A stretch of DNA of 64,000 nucleotides from Bacteroidota bacterium (GCA_016718875.1 JADKBL010000007.1:1-64000); one strand, 5' to 3'. Shown: positions 33,117-42,517, counted from the first letter of the stretch. The notes: generated by a model from the letters alone, not told the origin. Made by a program: numbers and translations.

Positions 33117-36100
33117 TTAATCCTTAAATTTCTTACCCATAAGCACTTCTCCTGAATCGAGAAGTCTCTTTAGCAGTCTGAAGTAAAGGGCTGTGTAAAG
33201 AAGCAGGGTCATCACCCAGAGTACAATAACGTTTATTATATAGGTATCTATATAGGTCCCGAAAATCTGTTTTGTCGGGGAGTAAAAATGAGCCTTGATA
33301 AACCGGTACTGAGGATCGAGGAAGACAGGATCCATCTTCTGAATCAGCTCTCCGTTATATTCAATTATTATTTTTGTCTCATTTTTATTTACGGCAAACT
33401 CTTCAAGTGCTTTATTATGGTGCTTATCGCGCAGAACAAGATAAAGGTTCCCGTTTTCTTTTTCCAGCTTATTGATTAGCGCATTTCTCTTTTTATCTGC
33501 AAAATTATAGTAGTCAATGTAATATTTGCGAAGTATTTCCACGTAATTCTGTGCGGCTACTACTGCTTCGGGTGTGATGTTCTCGGAATTGAGAATATCA
33601 AGAAATTCAAATTTGATCTTTGGCAGGAAAGTCATCTCTTTCCTTATCTCATTTCTTACAATTGTAACATTGTTTTTAAAATCGCCGGTTCTCTCACCCT
33701 TTTTCAGATTGTTTGATATAGATTCCAGTTTTGATTTCATTTCATTGCACCAGAAATTCCTTTTGAAATTTCCACGGCTCTTCATCTTTTCATAATCATA
33801 GAACTGATTCTCAAACTTGTTGTACATGAATTGATTAACTGCCAATGCCTCATAGCCCCAGCGCGCAGTAATAAACTCACCGTAAAATGGAATAGAGCTT
33901 GGTGAGGACATGTTAGGATTGAGCTTTTCAAATTTTACCATTACCCCGCTGAGGATAATCTGTGGTATAACGAGGAAAGGTATGAGGATATAGATTGTAA
34001 CAACAGCCTTGAAGCTGTCGGAAATAACAAGACCAAGCATATTTGCACCAGCCCAGCAGGAGAACAGAACCAGCCAGTACTCAAATAGCATCCCCCTTAT
34101 CTCTGTGATGCCGTTACCTACAAGTACAAATGTGAATGCCTGAATTGCTGAGATGCCGAACTGGACAAAAACCTTCGACATCAGATAGCTGTTCCAGCTG
34201 AGATTAAGGAATGCTTCCCTCTTAAGTATTTTTCTGTCTTTAATTATCTCTTCAGCGCTGACTGTAAGTCCCATGAAGATTGCGACAATAATTGACATAA
34301 ACAGATAAACCGGAAGATTGCTGTTCTCATAAAGTGTATAGTGAGCGTCCTTAACACTCTCATCGAAATATTTTATTAGGACTGCAAGGAAGAATGCAAG
34401 TACCGGTGCTTCAAGCAATGTAATTAAAAGGTATTGGGTATCTGCTATCTTCGAGAGTACATCCCTTTTAGTGAATACAACGAACTGCTTCAGTTTATTG
34501 GGAGTCTTGAAGTTAATTTCAGGTATTGCTCCTCCCGGATCCCGGACGTCTTCCTTCTGTTCGGCAAGGAACAGATTTCGCCAGTCAGCCGGAGAGATCC
34601 TCCTCGTCTCTGTCGGTTGACCGCTTTCAGTGAATACCTTCGTTTCAACAATGTTGAATATTTGCTCGGGATTGACATTACCGCATACGTAACACTCACT
34701 CTCATTGTAGTTTGCCTGTTCGATCTTCCTTTTGAAGTATTCGATGGAATCGATAGGGTTACCATTATAAATAAGAAATCCTCCGGTATCAAGAATAATA
34801 AGCTTGTCGAACATCTTGAATATCTCCGATGAAGGCTGATGTATAACAATGAAAAGTAGTTTCCCCTTTCTTGCAAGTTCCTTCAGAAGGTCAAGAATGT
34901 TTTCCGAGTCCCTTGAGGAGAGTCCTGAGGTAGGTTCATCGAGAAACATTATTGCCGGTTCACGGATAAGCTCCAGTGATATATTAAGTCTTTTTCTTTG
35001 TCCCCCGCTGATTTTCTTGTTAAGCGGACTTCCAACCTGAATGTCCCTGATCTCATAAAGGCCAAGGTTTTTCAGAACACTGTCAACCCGGGCAACAATA
35101 TCTTCCTCCGGCAAATTGTCGAAGCAGAGCTTGGCGTTATAATAGAGGTTTTCAAATACCGTCAATTCCTCAATAAGCAGGTCATCCTGAGATACATAGC
35201 CTATGAGTCCTTTTACTTTTTCTTTGTCATTGTGAATGCTTACGCCATTGATCAGTACTTCGCCATCATAGGGACTATTGGTTCCGTTGAGTACGCCAAG
35301 AAGTGTGGATTTCCCTGCGCCGCTTGCTCCCATGATACCCACCATTCGGCCAGATTCTTCCTTGAAGGTCATATGGTGAATACCTACCTTCCCATTTTTA
35401 AACCTGTATTCCAGGTTATTTACCTCATAAACAACTCTTGATGCCTTGAATTCCTCCTTGAGGAACTGCATTGTAACATCCCAATAATAAATAGGAGTGA
35501 TCTTATAACCTTTTATTGCAGATCCCTGGCTGAGCGGATAAACCTTTTCTTCCTGGAGCAGCTGTCCGTTCATTGAAAGTTCACCAGATCCCTTAAACCT
35601 TACAAAGTACATCTGCACTGATGGAACAAAGAGAACCCAAACCTGGCCCTTCAGCTGATCTTTGAAAACATGTTTTGCTTCACCAGGACTATATTCCTGT
35701 GTCCCATTAATAATTAGCAGGTTAGATGTGGATGGTATGCTGGTAAAATGATTTAGAACAAATTTCTCAATAAATTCATACTCCTCGTTGGTGATATTCA
35801 GCCCTTCGGCAAGTGTGCTTATAAAACCAAGTTCAAGCTGGCTTACTTCTCCTCCGCCTGATTTACAGAATTCAAGCAACTGTATTACTACAACGATTCT
35901 CTGGTCCTGTGCAAGCTGCCCCTGTTCATTTATTTCTTTACATAATTTTCTGATCCTTATAGCAATTGCACCTTCTCGTCTTTCCGCACTGCTCTTCTCA
36001 AGTTTTTTTCTAGCCTCTTCGTAAGCAGCATCATAAGAAGAAAGGTAAGTCTGAACAAGCTCCTGGTTGAGGAGCCTTCTCAGAAATGCTTCAACGACGC

Positions 36101-36182
36101 TTCTTCTTTCACTGTCATTGCTTTGAGGCTTTGCAATGATGGCGAATAATTGCATCAGGGTTTCGAGAATCTTTTCACTCAT
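33117..36182 (-). CDS. ABCG-type ABC transporter with TerB-like N-terminal domain
   Basis: A 1021-residue half- or full transporter. The N-terminal 150 residues are helical and TerB-like (RIVVVIQLLEFCKSGGGEVSQLELGFISTLAEGLNI). Residues about 150-240 form an FHA-like beta domain. The ATPase follows: Walker A GASGAGKS (285-292), signature SGGQRKRL and Walker B IMFLDEPTSGL. The C-terminal part has ABC2-type membrane segments (YLLITLLEAPVLAFFLAVL, ...VYLFMSIIVAIFMGLTV, and a last one near the end) with a large soluble loop between them. This order (ATPase then membrane) is the ABCG layout. Cargo unknown. It converges with siaBC. Confidence 0.88.
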   Translation of the reverse strand: MSEKILETLMQLFAIIAKPQSNDSERRSVVEAFLRRLLNQELVQTYLSSYDAAYEEARKKLEKSSAERREGAIAIRIRKLCKEINEQGQLAQDQRIVVVIQLLEFCKSGGGEVSQLELGFISTLAEGLNITNEEYEFIEKFVLNHFTSIPSTSNLLIINGTQEYSPGEAKHVFKDQLKGQVWVLFVPSVQMYFVRFKGSGELSMNGQLLQEEKVYPLSQGSAIKGYKITPIYYWDVTMQFLKEEFKASRVVYEVNNLEYRFKNGKVGIHHMTFKEESGRMVGIMGASGAGKSTLLGVLNGTNSPYDGEVLINGVSIHNDKEKVKGLIGYVSQDDLLIEELTVFENLYYNAKLCFDNLPEEDIVARVDSVLKNLGLYEIRDIQVGSPLNKKISGGQRKRLNISLELIREPAIMFLDEPTSGLSSRDSENILDLLKELARKGKLLFIVIHQPSSEIFKMFDKLIILDTGGFLIYNGNPIDSIEYFKRKIEQANYNESECYVCGNVNPEQIFNIVETKVFTESGQPTETRRISPADWRNLFLAEQKEDVRDPGGAIPEINFKTPNKLKQFVVFTKRDVLSKIADTQYLLITLLEAPVLAFFLAVLIKYFDESVKDAHYTLYENSNLPVYLFMSIIVAIFMGLTVSAEEIIKDRKILKREAFLNLSWNSYLMSKVFVQFGISAIQAFTFVLVGNGITEIRGMLFEYWLVLFSCWAGANMLGLVISDSFKAVVTIYILIPFLVIPQIILSGVMVKFEKLNPNMSSPSSIPFYGEFITARWGYEALAVNQFMYNKFENQFYDYEKMKSRGNFKRNFWCNEMKSKLESISNNLKKGERTGDFKNNVTIVRNEIRKEMTFLPKIKFEFLDILNSENITPEAVVAAQNYVEILRKYYIDYYNFADKKRNALINKLEKENGNLYLVLRDKHHNKALEEFAVNKNETKIIIEYNGELIQKMDPVFLDPQYRFIKAHFYSPTKQIFGTYIDTYIINVIVLWVMTLLLYTALYFRLLKRLLDSGEVLMGKKFKD

Positions 36183-36280
36183 GGTAAATCACGTTTATTT
36201 CCGCATTGAAGATATGAAAATACTTATTTGCTTCAAATAATTTGATCAATTGTTTTCTAATTATCTCTGATATTCAGCTC

Positions 36281-36868
36281 CTAACTAACACTTTTCTTTT
36301 TGCTTTTCTTTTCAACCGAAAATCCAAATTTACCTATTAATGGACCGGTTTCATAGTATTTTCCGTGCGAATAGCATAAAGGTATAGCATCGTTTAGTCT
36401 GAAAAGGCCTGTTTTTTTGTCAACCAGGGCTTCATCAGCATTTACGGCAACTATTTCCGAAATGAACATATGATGTGTCCCCAGTTCCTTTATCTCCTTT
36501 ACCACACATTCAATATTTACAGGTGATTCCAGAATAAGTGGCGCTTTTACTATTGATGCCCTGGCAGGAGTGAGCTTCATCTCTTCAAACTTCCTGTGCT
36601 TTGCTCCTGATTTGACTCCGCACCAGTCTGTGGCAAATGCAAGTGCTTTGGTAGTGAGGTTAATCACATAATCTCCGTTTTTTCTGATAATATTATATGA
36701 ATGTCTTCCCGGCCTTACTGAGATATAACACATTGCAGGATCAGTACAGATAGTTCCTGTCCAGGAGATGGTTATTATATTATATTCCACTGGTTCGGAG
36801 CCGCAGCTTACCATTACTGCAGGCAGGGGATAAATCATCGTCCCTGGTTTCCAGAGAAGTTTACTCAT
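36281..36868 (-). CDS. Flavin reductase family (FMN-binding split barrel) protein
   Basis: A 195-residue protein with the flavin reductase-like split barrel: LLWKPGTMIYPLPAVMVSCG, NIITISWTGTICTDPAMCYISVRPGRHSYNII and NGDYVINLTT, where the Ser/Thr/Arg residues would hold FMN phosphate. It is like flavoredoxins, which pass electrons to oxygenases or act as small NAD(P)H:flavin reductases in the cytoplasm. The Lys/Ser-rich tail (KKSKKKSVS) is unusual. Start taken at MSKLLWKPG; an upstream in-frame ATG at 36889 is possible. Confidence 0.85.
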   Translation of the reverse strand: MSKLLWKPGTMIYPLPAVMVSCGSEPVEYNIITISWTGTICTDPAMCYISVRPGRHSYNIIRKNGDYVINLTTKALAFATDWCGVKSGAKHRKFEEMKLTPARASIVKAPLILESPVNIECVVKEIKELGTHHMFISEIVAVNADEALVDKKTGLFRLNDAIPLCYSHGKYYETGPLIGKFGFSVEKKSKKKSVS

Positions 36869-37010
36869 TATTAATACATTTTGGGTCAAATATAGCTCAA
36901 ATTATTGCCAGAATAATACTGAAAATTCCATGGTGTTAAGGTAAAAATCCCGGTATGACCAGGATTATTAACGTCTGATGGCGCCTCTGAATATTGATTT
37001 AACAGTTACT

Positions 37011-37346
37011 TTACCTTAATGACCTGATGCATGAGTCGAGATCATCGCATATCTGGAATATTGTATCGAGATGGAGCATTTTGAAAAGTTCCATCACATT
37101 TGGTTCAGGGTTGGCAAACTTGATAATGCCGTAATTATTTCTTACGGTTCTCATTATTGACAGAAGACAACTGAACCCTGAACTGTCAATGTATTCAACT
37201 CCCTTAAGGTCAACTATTATTTTAGAATTGGATGTCCCCGACAGTTTGCTTATCTCATCCCTGATCTCATCAGTTATAAGGGCATTTATTTTATTAACCG
37301 AGAATGATACAATATCAATCTTATCTTTTTTCTCAATATTGATCAT
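37011..37346 (-). CDS. STAS-domain protein (second in the window)
   Basis: A 111-residue STAS domain with YIDSSGFSCLLS; S55 or S56 would be phosphorylated in a partner-switch mechanism. It differs from the first STAS protein (26238-26576) but shares the core VDLKGVEYIDSSG. Its start codon overlaps the stop codon of the HPt gene by one base (TGATG), a sign of translational coupling, so the two likely act together. Confidence 0.88.
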   Translation of the reverse strand: MINIEKKDKIDIVSFSVNKINALITDEIRDEISKLSGTSNSKIIVDLKGVEYIDSSGFSCLLSIMRTVRNNYGIIKFANPEPNVMELFKMLHLDTIFQICDDLDSCIRSLR

Positions 37347-37708
37347 CAGCTTTTCTTTAATCTGTTACTGACAAGGTCCTCAAGTTCTGAGATAGCAATT
37401 TTTGTATCGTCACCGAACCTGTTTATATAGGATTCATATAATTCACTGTCTTTTCCCTCCTTTGCTGATAGTTCAAAAGTCTTGAGCATGGTTGCAAGCT
37501 CAGCCATACCCATAATTGCAACAGATGATTTTGCCTTATGAGCAAGCATCCCAAGGGTATTGTATTCTTTCCTTGAATACAGCAGCTTCATCTCAGCAAA
37601 TATCTCAACAACCTGATCTTTGAACATTGTAACTATCTCAGTAATAATCTGTGGATCATCACCGGCAACTGAATCGAGATAGTCTGAATTTATGAGTCTA
37701 TAATCCAT
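37346..37708 (-). CDS. Histidine phosphotransfer (HPt) domain protein
   Basis: A 120-residue helical protein with the HPt motif AHKAKSSVAIMG; the phosphorylated histidine is H57. HPt proteins pass a phosphate between the receiver domain of a hybrid kinase and another receiver. No kinase or response regulator is adjacent. It is translationally coupled to the STAS gene, an unusual pairing of a two-component relay part with a partner-switch part. It has its own promoter upstream. Confidence 0.85.
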   Translation of the reverse strand: MDYRLINSDYLDSVAGDDPQIITEIVTMFKDQVVEIFAEMKLLYSRKEYNTLGMLAHKAKSSVAIMGMAELATMLKTFELSAKEGKDSELYESYINRFGDDTKIAISELEDLVSNRLKKS

Positions 37709-37754
37709 TTAAGCTGAACAAATCAGAGATTAATAATGTTAAGGATTTATATAA

Positions 37755-37788
37755 CAAATATAAATAATTTAATTCTGTGAGTGACAAA
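37755..37788 (-). promoter_or_regulatory. Promoter of the HPt-STAS pair
   Basis: On the minus strand: TTTG (37785-37788), a 22-base spacer and TATATTTG (37755-37762), 47 bases before the HPt start codon. Both boxes match the Bacteroidota consensus. Confidence 0.6.
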
Positions 37789-37863
37789 TGATGAATTATT
37801 GATTTGAAATTCTTTAAATAACATGCAAAAAATGCTATATTTAGGGTATAAACAATTTTAAAA

Positions 37864-39414
37864 ATGAACAGGAATATCATCTTGATACTGATCCTCTTAT
37901 TTATTGTAATCCTTCCCTTATCTGCTCAGGCGGATGCAAAAATCAGTAAGAAGGAGTTCAATAATGGTAAAGCAGGATTTAACCAGGCCTGGGACAAAAT
38001 TATTGAAGGAGATGCAGACTATCACAGAAAAGGTTTATTCTATAATAATGCATTCGATCATTATATTCAGGCATTGGCTTATAACAATTCCAATGCTGAG
38101 CTGAATTATAAAACCGGGATTGCTGCAATTTATACTGACCACAAAGAAGAAGCTGCCGGTTTTTTTCTCAAGGCTTTTGAACTGAAAAATAAGGTCACAG
38201 ATGATATACTTTTCTATACAGGAAGAGCTTTGCAGTATACAGGAAGATATTCTGAAGCAGCTGACAAGCTGACCGCTTATCTGAAATCAAAAGAAAAGAA
38301 GCCCGAGATGAATATTACACTGGCAAGACGATTCATTGAGGAGTGCAATGCTGCCATTGAACTCACAAAAGATACAATCGGGATAGAAATAGCAAATCTT
38401 GGAGCAAATATAAACTCTGGTAATGATGATCTGTCACCTGTAATTACCTCTGACGGATCAACAATATATTTTTCATCGCAGCGTACCCTGGGGAAAGCAT
38501 CAGTTAATCCCATCGCAGGCCAGACTGATGAAAATATCTATTATTCAAGGCTTGTGAGCGGAAAATGGGGTATTGCAGCATCCGCCAGCGAGGATCTGAA
38601 CACGTCTTATAATGAAAGTCCTCTTTATATCGATTCAGCAGAAACCCGCCTTTATGTCTATTCCGGATATGAAAACGGAGGAGATATAAAGGTGTCAGAG
38701 AACAGGAAAGGCAACTGGAGAAGTCCTGGAAGCCTCCCATTTGATATAAACACAAGTGGTTCCGAAACTTCAATTGCATTCTCACCATCGGGTAATGAGA
38801 TATATTATGTTACAAACGACGGAAAGGATGTTAAAGGCGGTTCGGATGTCTATTTCATAAAAAGGCTCACTGACAAGAAATGGTCTAAACCACAGAATGC
38901 CGGGGATTCTATTAATACCGCATATGATGAGCAGACTGTTAATTTTTCTTTGTCAGGTGATACTCTTTGGTTCAGCTCAAAAGGGCATAACTCAATGGGT
39001 GGATATGATCTTTTTTTCAGTGTGAAAAATCAGGATGGGACATGGAAGAAAGCAAAGAATGCTGGTTATCCGCTCAATACTCCATGGGATGAGTTATTTT
39101 ATTGTCGATCCGGCTCTTTTTCAGAGACTTTCTATTTTGCTTCAAACCGCAGTGGAGGATTCGGTGGATTTGATATTTACAAAGGGATAATGATAGCAAA
39201 ACCGGAGGAAGTATCGAATGAAATACAGGAAAAGTCATTCAGCGATACTATTGGTGTGACTGATTCGGTAGCAGTCAGCGATACAGCAACGGTTATCTCT
39301 CCGCCCAATAATGACCCGGTTCTGCCTGAACAAACCCTTCCTCCTGAGAGTAATGTCCCGGTTGATAAAGGTGGTTTTTTCCTGAAGGAAGATCAATTAA
39401 TCCTGAAATTCTGA
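37864..39414 (+). CDS. Exported TPR and PD40 beta-propeller protein
   Basis: A 516-residue protein with a Sec signal (IILILILLFIVILPLSAQ). A TPR-type region at about 30-165 (HYIQALAYNNSNAELNYKTGIAAIY, DILFYTGRALQYTGRYSEAADKLTAYL) is followed by PD40 repeats: LSPVITSDGSTIYFSSQR, ESPLYIDSAETRLYVYSG, TSIAFSPSGNEIYYVTND and QTVNFSLSGDTLWFSSKG. This layout resembles the PorE / OmpA-type proteins of the type 9 secretion and cell-envelope network, but the C-terminal OmpA peptidoglycan-binding domain is absent; a Pro/Ser/Val-rich tail takes its place. Function is probably scaffolding at the outer membrane. Confidence 0.82.
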   Translation: MNRNIILILILLFIVILPLSAQADAKISKKEFNNGKAGFNQAWDKIIEGDADYHRKGLFYNNAFDHYIQALAYNNSNAELNYKTGIAAIYTDHKEEAAGFFLKAFELKNKVTDDILFYTGRALQYTGRYSEAADKLTAYLKSKEKKPEMNITLARRFIEECNAAIELTKDTIGIEIANLGANINSGNDDLSPVITSDGSTIYFSSQRTLGKASVNPIAGQTDENIYYSRLVSGKWGIAASASEDLNTSYNESPLYIDSAETRLYVYSGYENGGDIKVSENRKGNWRSPGSLPFDINTSGSETSIAFSPSGNEIYYVTNDGKDVKGGSDVYFIKRLTDKKWSKPQNAGDSINTAYDEQTVNFSLSGDTLWFSSKGHNSMGGYDLFFSVKNQDGTWKKAKNAGYPLNTPWDELFYCRSGSFSETFYFASNRSGGFGGFDIYKGIMIAKPEEVSNEIQEKSFSDTIGVTDSVAVSDTATVISPPNNDPVLPEQTLPPESNVPVDKGGFFLKEDQLILKF

Positions 39415-39505
39415 TAATCATCAGATATTTTAGTAAAAATCTTTATTTGCTTTGCAAAAGGATCAGGTAGTTTTAACCAATCCTTCATCTTATAATTTTA
39501 CAGAT

Positions 39506-40612
39506 ATGAAAAATACACCATTTACCAATTTTCATATTGAAGCCGGTGCAAAGATAGTTCCCTTTGCCGGTTACAATATGCCTGTGGAGTATACCGGTAT
39601 CAATGATGAACATATTACCGTTAGGGAAAAAGCAGGTGTTTTTGATGTTTCACACATGGGTGAATTCTGGGTTACAGGACCTGCTGCTTTCAGTTTTGTT
39701 CAATATATAACTTCCAATGATGTAGCAGCTTTGTTTGACGGAAAAATTCAATACTCATGCTTCCCGAATGGAAGGGGAGGTATTGTTGATGACCTGCTTG
39801 TTTACCGGTTCAACCCAGAGAAGTATTTACTGGTGGTTAATGCAGCAAACATTGAAAAGGACTGGAACTGGTGTGTCGCGAATGCATCACGATTCGGAAT
39901 TGTTCCTGGAAAAGATCTTATCAATTCATCAGACGATACTGCCCAGCTAGCTGTACAGGGACCCCTGGCACTTAAAGCAATGCAGAAGCTGACTACGGTT
40001 CCTGTTGAAGATATGGAATACTACACATTCAAAGTGATTGAGTTTGCAGGCATTAAAGACATATTATTCTCAACAACAGGTTATACTGGAGCCGGAGGAT
40101 GCGAAATATATGTAAAGAATTCAGATGCAGCAGCGGTATGGAAAGCAGTTTTCAAAGCAGGTGAGGAATTCGGGATCAAGCCAATCGGACTTGGAGCAAG
40201 AGATACCCTGCGTCTTGAAATGGGATTCTGCCTTTATGGGAATGATATTAATGACACGACTTCACCTATTGAAGCCGGACTTGGCTGGATCACCAGGTTT
40301 ACGGATGACAAGGATTTTATTGACAAGCCCCTGTTGCTTAAGCAAAAAAATGAGGGTGTAACCCGGAAACTCAGGGGATTTGTTATGATTGACCGCGGTA
40401 TCCCCAGACAGCATTATGAAGTTGTTAATTCAGCAGGAGAGATAATAGGAGAGGTTACCTCAGGCACAATGTCGCCAATGATGAAACAGGGCATAGGTAT
40501 GGCATATCTTACACAAGGCTACTGGAAACCTGATACCGAGATTTATATCAGGATTCGTAACAAAGACCTCAAAGCCAGGATTGTCAATCTTCCTATTTAT
40601 AATAAATCCTGA
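39506..40612 (+). CDS. gcvT: Glycine cleavage system T protein (aminomethyltransferase)
   Basis: A 368-residue protein with MPVEYTGINDEHITVREKAGVFDVSHMGEF, the folate-site region FSTTGYTGAGGCEIYV and a C-terminal KGIGMAYL-like end (QGIGMAYLTQGYWKPDTEI). GcvT transfers the methylene group from lipoyl-bound aminomethyl to tetrahydrofolate. The start is set at MKNTPFTNFH (39506); the frame runs upstream to 39452 but that part is not conserved. The comB gene begins 3 bases after its stop. The gcvH and gcvP genes are not in the window. Confidence 0.93.
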   Translation: MKNTPFTNFHIEAGAKIVPFAGYNMPVEYTGINDEHITVREKAGVFDVSHMGEFWVTGPAAFSFVQYITSNDVAALFDGKIQYSCFPNGRGGIVDDLLVYRFNPEKYLLVVNAANIEKDWNWCVANASRFGIVPGKDLINSSDDTAQLAVQGPLALKAMQKLTTVPVEDMEYYTFKVIEFAGIKDILFSTTGYTGAGGCEIYVKNSDAAAVWKAVFKAGEEFGIKPIGLGARDTLRLEMGFCLYGNDINDTTSPIEAGLGWITRFTDDKDFIDKPLLLKQKNEGVTRKLRGFVMIDRGIPRQHYEVVNSAGEIIGEVTSGTMSPMMKQGIGMAYLTQGYWKPDTEIYIRIRNKDLKARIVNLPIYNKS

Positions 40613-40615
40613 TAA

Positions 40616-41344
40616 ATGACATCACCTCTCCGGAAGCTTGAGACATGTTTTTCACCGGCATTATATGAGCCGGAACTGCATGAAGGAGCAATAGTTGTTG
40701 TGATTGATATACTTAGGGCGTCATCCGCCATATGTACGGCATTTGCAAACGGAGCAAAGGCAATAATTCCTGTTTCCGGAGTTGATGAAGCCAGGGATTA
40801 TAAAAGCAAAGGCTACCTGGTAGCTGCAGAAAGGGATGGATTTGTACTCGACTTTGCAGACTTTGGCAATTCTCCTTTTAATTTTACCACTGAAAGAGTA
40901 AAAGACAAGACAATAGTATACAGCACCACAAATGGTACAGGTATAATTAACCTTGCATCATCAGCATACAGTATTGCCGTCGGATCTTTCCTGAATATTG
41001 ATGCACTTTTTAAGTGGCTGACCGGCCAGGAAAAAAATGTAATGCTTTTCTGTGCAGGGTGGAAGAACAGGTTCAATCTTGAGGATACAATCTTTGCCGG
41101 AGCATTAGCCGAAAAACTATTACAAACTGGTTATTACTCTACTATGTGCGATTCTACTTTGGCAGCTGTTGACTTATGGTCTGTCGCTAAACCGGATATC
41201 AGGGCTTATATTGAAAAAGCAGCCCAGAGAACCAGGCTCAGGGACAAAAAGCTTGACGACTGTATTGATTTCTGCCTTACTTCGGGTTTCACTGAAAGAA
41301 TACCCGTGATGAAGAATGGACAACTTGTTAGCTTAACTGAATGA
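40616..41344 (+). CDS. comB: 2-phosphosulfolactate phosphatase family protein
   Basis: A 242-residue member of the ComB family: VVVIDILRASSAICTAFANGAKAIIPV, AAERDGFVLDFADFGNSPFNF and STTNGTGII contain the conserved Asp, Arg, Glu and Asn-Ser-Pro residues of the magnesium-dependent active site. ComB removes phosphate from 2-phosphosulfolactate, a step in coenzyme M synthesis in archaea; in bacteria without coenzyme M it may serve sulfolactate metabolism or have another substrate. ComA and ComC genes are not in the window. It is almost certainly cotranscribed with gcvT (3-base gap). Confidence 0.88.
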   Translation: MTSPLRKLETCFSPALYEPELHEGAIVVVIDILRASSAICTAFANGAKAIIPVSGVDEARDYKSKGYLVAAERDGFVLDFADFGNSPFNFTTERVKDKTIVYSTTNGTGIINLASSAYSIAVGSFLNIDALFKWLTGQEKNVMLFCAGWKNRFNLEDTIFAGALAEKLLQTGYYSTMCDSTLAAVDLWSVAKPDIRAYIEKAAQRTRLRDKKLDDCIDFCLTSGFTERIPVMKNGQLVSLTE

Positions 41345-41446
41345 TCAACCATCTTATAATGTCATTTTACCTAATACATAAATATTTTATAATTTTGTTA
41401 TAATATTATTCCTCAGATATTATTAACCTATATAAACAATCCTTAT

Positions 41447-42517
41447 ATGAAAAAACACAACTTTTATGCAGGACCTTCAATCCTTCCACAGTATACAATT
41501 GAAAAGTCAATAGAAGGAATAAAAGAATTTGCCGGTACCGGACTCTCTATACTTGAGATCTCTCACAGGAGTAAGGAATTTGTAGCTTGCATGAATGATA
41601 CTATTGCTCTTTTCAAAGAACTTTTGGATATACCGGCAGGGTACCATGTTCTTTTTCTGGGAGGAGGCGCCAGCATGCAGTTCTGTATGGTTCCCATGAA
41701 CCTCATGGAAAAGAAATCTGCTTATCTTAATACAGGTGAATGGGCAGGCAAGGCTCTGAAGGAAGCAAAACTTTTAGGCAATGCAGTGGAAGTTGCCTCT
41801 TCAAAGGAACAGTTGTTTAATTATATTCCAAAAAACTATACTATTCCTGATGATGCTGATTATTTCCATATTACAACGAATAATACAATCTACGGCACTG
41901 AGATAAAGAAAGATATGGATGTAAAGATCCCTCTTGTTGCAGATATGTCATCAGATATTTTCAGCAGGCCGGTTGACATCTCGAAATATGCCCTGATTTA
42001 TGGAGGAGCACAGAAAAATCTGGCACCTGCAGGGGTAACTTTTGTGATTGTAAAGGAAGATGTACTTGGAAAAGTATCCCGTCCTCTTCCTTCCATGCTT
42101 GATTACAGGGTTCATATTAAGGGTGAGTCGATGTTCAATACACCGCCTGTATTTGCAATTTTTGCTGCACAGCAGACACTTAAATGGCTTAAAGAGCTTG
42201 GTGGTGTTGGTGCCATACAGAAAAAGAATATTGAAAAAGCTGCTATACTTTACAATGAAATAGACAGGAATAAGCTTTTCAAACCTACAATTTCTGATCC
42301 TGAAGACAGATCGCTGATGAATATTTGCTGGGTAATGTCTGATAATTACAAGGAACTTGAAAAGCCATTCTCTGATTTTGCCAAATCAAATGGAATGCTT
42401 GGAATTGAAGGCCACAGATCAGTTGGAGGCTTCAGGGCTTCGACCTACAATGCTATGCCCAGGGAGAGTGTTGAGGCACTTGTTGGTGTTATGAAAGAGT
42501 TTGAGTCTAAAAACTGA
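41447..42517 (+). CDS. serC: Phosphoserine aminotransferase
   Basis: A 356-residue PLP enzyme: NFYAGPSILPQYTIEKS, ISHRSKEF, FLGGGASMQFCMVPMNL and the Schiff-base lysine in LIYGGAQKNLAPAGVTFVIV (the K in AQKN). It converts 3-phosphohydroxypyruvate to phosphoserine in serine synthesis and often also acts in PLP synthesis. It is followed by serA and a DUF1015 gene, a known Bacteroidota order. A possible -7 box TAATTTTG lies at 41390-41397. Confidence 0.95.
   Translation: MKKHNFYAGPSILPQYTIEKSIEGIKEFAGTGLSILEISHRSKEFVACMNDTIALFKELLDIPAGYHVLFLGGGASMQFCMVPMNLMEKKSAYLNTGEWAGKALKEAKLLGNAVEVASSKEQLFNYIPKNYTIPDDADYFHITTNNTIYGTEIKKDMDVKIPLVADMSSDIFSRPVDISKYALIYGGAQKNLAPAGVTFVIVKEDVLGKVSRPLPSMLDYRVHIKGESMFNTPPVFAIFAAQQTLKWLKELGGVGAIQKKNIEKAAILYNEIDRNKLFKPTISDPEDRSLMNICWVMSDNYKELEKPFSDFAKSNGMLGIEGHRSVGGFRASTYNAMPRESVEALVGVMKEFESKN

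Noticed and set aside
34434..34876. Frames on both strands inside the ABC transporter gene
   Set aside because: They lie wholly inside a well-supported long gene and show no family motifs.
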